From Anodontia alba (Eukaryota; Mollusca; Bivalvia; Lucinida; Lucinidae), in assembly GCA_964016985.1 (NCBI GenBank), contig OZ024828.1, positions 33,619,136-33,683,135 on the forward strand: DNA of 64,000 bases, in the 5' to 3' direction. Shown piece after piece: positions 61,426 through 64,000 of the stretch (positions are counted from its first letter, which is position 1; each line of letters opens with the position of its first letter). A program made the position numbers and the translations under genes. Under the pieces are notes generated by a model that was given only the letters and a program-made list of their open reading frames with translations, ran no database searches and was not told the origin of the DNA.

Positions 61426-62320
61426 AACTACAAGTAATATATTTTTACAGGAAAAAAAAAAAATAACACCTAGGTTGCCTTTGGAAATGAAAATATAAAG
61501 GCAAGAGGAACGCCTTGGAAGTTTATGTTGAACCTGCATACTAAAATGTGATAAAATAATCAGTGAAGTGAAACTGACTGTAAAGTTTTACAGTTTATAC
61601 GCTTCATTTAGAGTAGATGCTAGGGTGGACCTAAGTACACAGAATGAACAAATTAAAACTTGCATGTGTAAGTCACCCATGCTAACACAGGGGCTACTAA
61701 AACCTAAAAGAAGGAAAACAAGTCCTGGTTTTATTGACACTCTTCATATGGCTTGCAGGTCTGTATATATCCTTGACAGGAATTCAATTATATACAAGCT
61801 TGAGCGGAATTATGTAATTACCAGCTTGAGTGGAATTTGATTTTTCAAGATTATGGAAAGGCTATGTACTGCACTGTGTTGAAGTACAGGAAGTTTTTAT
61901 TGGCTGTCACACAGCAATTGACACTAGCTGAAGTGAAGTCAATAAAAATCTATAAAGTTGCTCTTGGAAACAAAGAACACAAATCTGATTGCTTTATAGA
62001 AGTGGCCTTTAAAACAAGTTTCACAGTAATTTTCATGAACACATGAAAAACACTGAAGTCTACGAGAAAATTGTTTGTAGAACTACATTTTGACCTTTCA
62101 CTGTATATTCTATAAGATCTTATAATAAAATATAATGACCATGTAGAAACTAAAACAAACAAAACAAAGCTCTGACCCAATTACAACAAAAAAAGCACAG
62201 GCAGGTCTAAGTCCTTGCAGTTCATATATGAAATGATGGTTCTCTGCTAGTATTTGCCATCCAATATTCACAATCATTGAATGATTAAAGTGCCATCAAA
62301 TTTTACAAGAGACAGTTCTT
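61426..62320. other. No recognised gene or element
   Basis: AT-rich with short frames on both strands (for example 61568-61840 plus). None has splice context or recognisable protein. It may belong to the 3' UTR of the putative minus-strand gene ending at 62735. Confidence 0.4.
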
Positions 62321-62720
62321 TATTTTAATTTCTGAGACAATAAGGCTTGTTATTTCACATGATGTTTGTCTAGGGGATCATTATGAAATGTCAAACTCTA
62401 TTTTCTCAAAAAAAAAAAAAAAAAAATGTCTTAACCCCCAAAGCACTAATCATAACTGCAGTAGATGGCACTTTGAAATCTGTTTTATCATTTTCCAGAG
62501 AAAATAAGGCTTGGCATTTCATATGAATTGTCTGCAGGCAGAAAATAAGACAACACATTTAATGTAAATTGTCTGTAGGCAGATGATTAACATGCAATGT
62601 CAGTCATATTTTTTTTCTGAAAAATGACTAAATCAATTTTTAAATGCCATCTGCTACAATCTGCTTGGCACTTTGAGGGTTAAAATGGTGTTGCTGCCTG
62701 TGGCACTTTAAGGGTTAACT
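62320..62720. repeat. Degraded GACATTTC MITE copies
   Basis: ATTTCACATGATGTTTGTCT / ATTATGAAATGTCAAACTCT, then AACTGCAGTAGATGGCACTT ... ATTTCATATGAATTGTCTGC / TGATTAACATGCAATGTCAG ... TTTAAATGCCATCTGC ... TTTGAGGGTTAA. They would lie in the 3' UTR of the putative minus-strand gene. Confidence 0.65.
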
Positions 62721-62734
62721 ATCTTAACAAAAGT

Positions 62735-62823
62735 TTAAAACAGTTCCATCATGTCCAGCATTTTTGAATCATTGAACCTCCTCAGTTGCGAATGTGGCTG
62801 ATACTTTAGATAAACCTTGGCGT
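62735..62823 (-). CDS. Terminal exon of an unidentified minus-strand gene
   Basis: On the minus strand a strong acceptor (GTTTTGTCATTTCAG) precedes 28 codons and a TAA: AKVYLKYQPHSQLRRFNDSK then MLDMMELF. The composition is normal for protein, unlike surrounding repeat frames. The rest of the gene would lie to the right, mostly outside the window. A possible polyadenylation signal AATAAA (minus) is near 62328-62333. I do not recognise the protein. Confidence 0.45.
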
Positions 62824-62927
62824 CTGAAATGACAAAACAAAAACAAGACTCATGGAGGGAAAAACTGCTGGTGTAAAATAATGATGATTTGGCATTTTAC
62901 ATCTCTTTCAACATTTTTTAAATCCTA

Positions 62928-63140
62928 ATAACCCTTGTCCTGCTGAATAAATTAAGATGCCCCACCCACTTCTGATTTTCAGCCAATCAGATTCCTTGAT
63001 CCAGACAACTGATATAAATTCAAATACTGAATGGCAAACAGTGTAGATCTAGATCAGTTGGCTTCTTAGAAGCCAACTGATCTGGATCTACACATATTGC
63101 AAAAACAAGATATATCCGAGTTCAGCAGAACAAGGATTAA
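62928..63140. mobile_element. CCTTGTCCTGCTGAA MITE, copy 5
   Basis: ATAACCCTTGTCCTGCTGAA ... GTTCAGCAGAACAAGGATTA; core 63032-63100, apex TTGGCTTCTTAGAAGCCAAC. Confidence 0.9.
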
Positions 63141-63250
63141 GACAATGCAAGGATGATATTAGTAATTAAAGGCTATGTGCAATGAAGCATCAGACAGTCA
63201 TGAGCTGAATTCCACCCAGGAACTCATGATCCAAAGTCGAGAGCACTGAC

Positions 63251-63400
63251 ATCACGAAAACATACCAATATAATTTTGACCCCCTTAAACCCCAATTTTA
63301 TCTAGTAAATCTGGGATTTACAAGGGTATACATTATTTTTCTTATTCTGCTAAAAAAACATAGATTGTGGGTACTCCTTAGAACTGCCTCATTAGAACTG
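63251..63400. mobile_element. CGAAAACATA MITE, truncated copy
   Basis: ATCACGAAAACATACCAATA ... AGATTGTGGGTACTCCTTAG, then lost after the first hairpin arm (GAACTGCCTCATTAGAACTG). Confidence 0.75.
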
Positions 63401-63528
63401 CCACTCAGCCACCCAGATGTTTCTACTGGTGTAAACTACAATCTTTTTGACACCACTTAGAAAGACTTTTCTCAGTGGTATTTCATTGACATGGAAAAAA
63501 CTTTGACCATATCTTACTAGAAACCATT

Positions 63529-63748
63529 TGAGCCAGCGCATGACAAAACCTACAATAAGACTTGTTCAACCAGCTAAGACTCAGATCATCCTGCACATCT
63601 GCAGTCTGATCAGGGGTATTTGCTGATCGCATGAGCCTTCTAGTCTCCGGGCTATCCAAGGCTGGATAAACTAGATATCCATAGATGTACAGGCTGATCT
63701 GAGTCTTTGCTGGTCACACAGGTAGGTTTTGTCATGCGCTAGCTCATT
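63529..63748. mobile_element. GAGCCAGCGCATGAC MITE, two hairpins
   Basis: GAGCCAGCGCATGACAAAAC ... TAGGTTTTGTCATGCGCTAG. Same plan as 19068-19316 and 46563-46804, older. Confidence 0.82.
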
Positions 63749-63903
63749 TATCTTCTCAGTAACTATGTTTTCTTCCTGAACATTTACGCTAACATAAAAT
63801 TTATGCCCAAACATTATTTTGACATATGTAATTTCTATTGTAAAGTGAGTTTTAAGAATTCTATATAAGAAAATAAGTTTTGCTGTGCTCCTCTGATTTT
63901 TAG

Positions 63904-64000
63904 ATACTGGGGTTTCACAACAAGATGGTGAAAATTTCAGACATTTTAAACAGGAACAACTTGCTGAAAACCTATCTCCATCTGAAGTACTACTCTACAG
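63904..64000 (+). CDS. Possible exon at window edge, unidentified
   Basis: After a pyrimidine-rich acceptor (CCTCTGATTTTTAG) the frame stays open to the window end: TGVSQQDGENFRHFKQEQ then LAENLSPSEVLLY. It looks protein-like (Gln/Glu-rich, non-repetitive), but only 97 nt are visible, and the last bases (CTCTACAG) themselves resemble an acceptor. Unrecognised. Confidence 0.28.
   Translation, partial: MLGFHNKMVKISDILNRNNLLKTYLHLKYYST

Overview
The window looks like animal nuclear DNA, most likely from a bivalve mollusc (inference). It is intron-rich, AT-rich, packed with small palindromic transposons and microsatellites, and carries the tandem 'GGCCTGGTGACCTAGTTTTTG' and 'AACAAGAGGCCCAT...' repeats that I associate with bivalve genomes. 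There is no prokaryotic gene organisation, and nearly all long open frames are repeat artefacts.

One protein-coding gene dominates. A plus-strand gene of twelve hand-joined exons (9608-50080, phases consistent at every junction, 578 codons plus stop) encodes a secreted zinc metalloprotease of the reprolysin/ADAMTS type (M12B). In order it has a cysteine-containing propeptide, furin-type basic sites (RRRKR, RQKR), a catalytic domain with HEIGHALGASHD and a downstream Met-turn, a disintegrin-like/ADAMTS cysteine-rich part, and a Thr/Pro mucin-like tail ending in a Cys-rich hydrophobic stretch. No thrombospondin repeat is visible. A candidate signal-peptide exon lies at 1694-1760, but the exon linking it to 9608 was not found. 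At the right edge there is a plausible terminal exon of a minus-strand gene (62735-62823) and a weak candidate plus-strand exon (63904 to the window end).

The introns and flanks are a transposon graveyard. A DIRS-type tyrosine-recombinase retrotransposon (about 32.21-39.36 kb, minus strand, decayed) keeps its inverted terminal repeats and its internal complementary region. It carries a nested foldback element (32797-34441) and splits a pre-existing MITE. Other elements are a 2.6 kb foldback built of CCTACGTAGG-centred repeats that switch orientation midway (40545-43156), a GTTTAAAC foldback enclosing a long bivalve repeat (10306-12990), a mariner fragment (53995-54433), three copies of a tRNA-derived SINE (one with a 13-bp target duplication), pogo-like, Harbinger-like and unclassified MITEs, and several satellites, including a 78-bp higher-order repeat in a CTA-rich array that starts at a splice donor.

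The most unusual signal is a set of hairpin cores that recur dozens of times. Within a family the outer arms are conserved while the apex differs between copies but stays self-complementary. Similar shells carry different cores, and similar cores occur in different shells. This looks like modular assembly of hairpin cassettes rather than simple divergence of one MITE.

All exon and element borders were read by eye; no alignment or database search was run.
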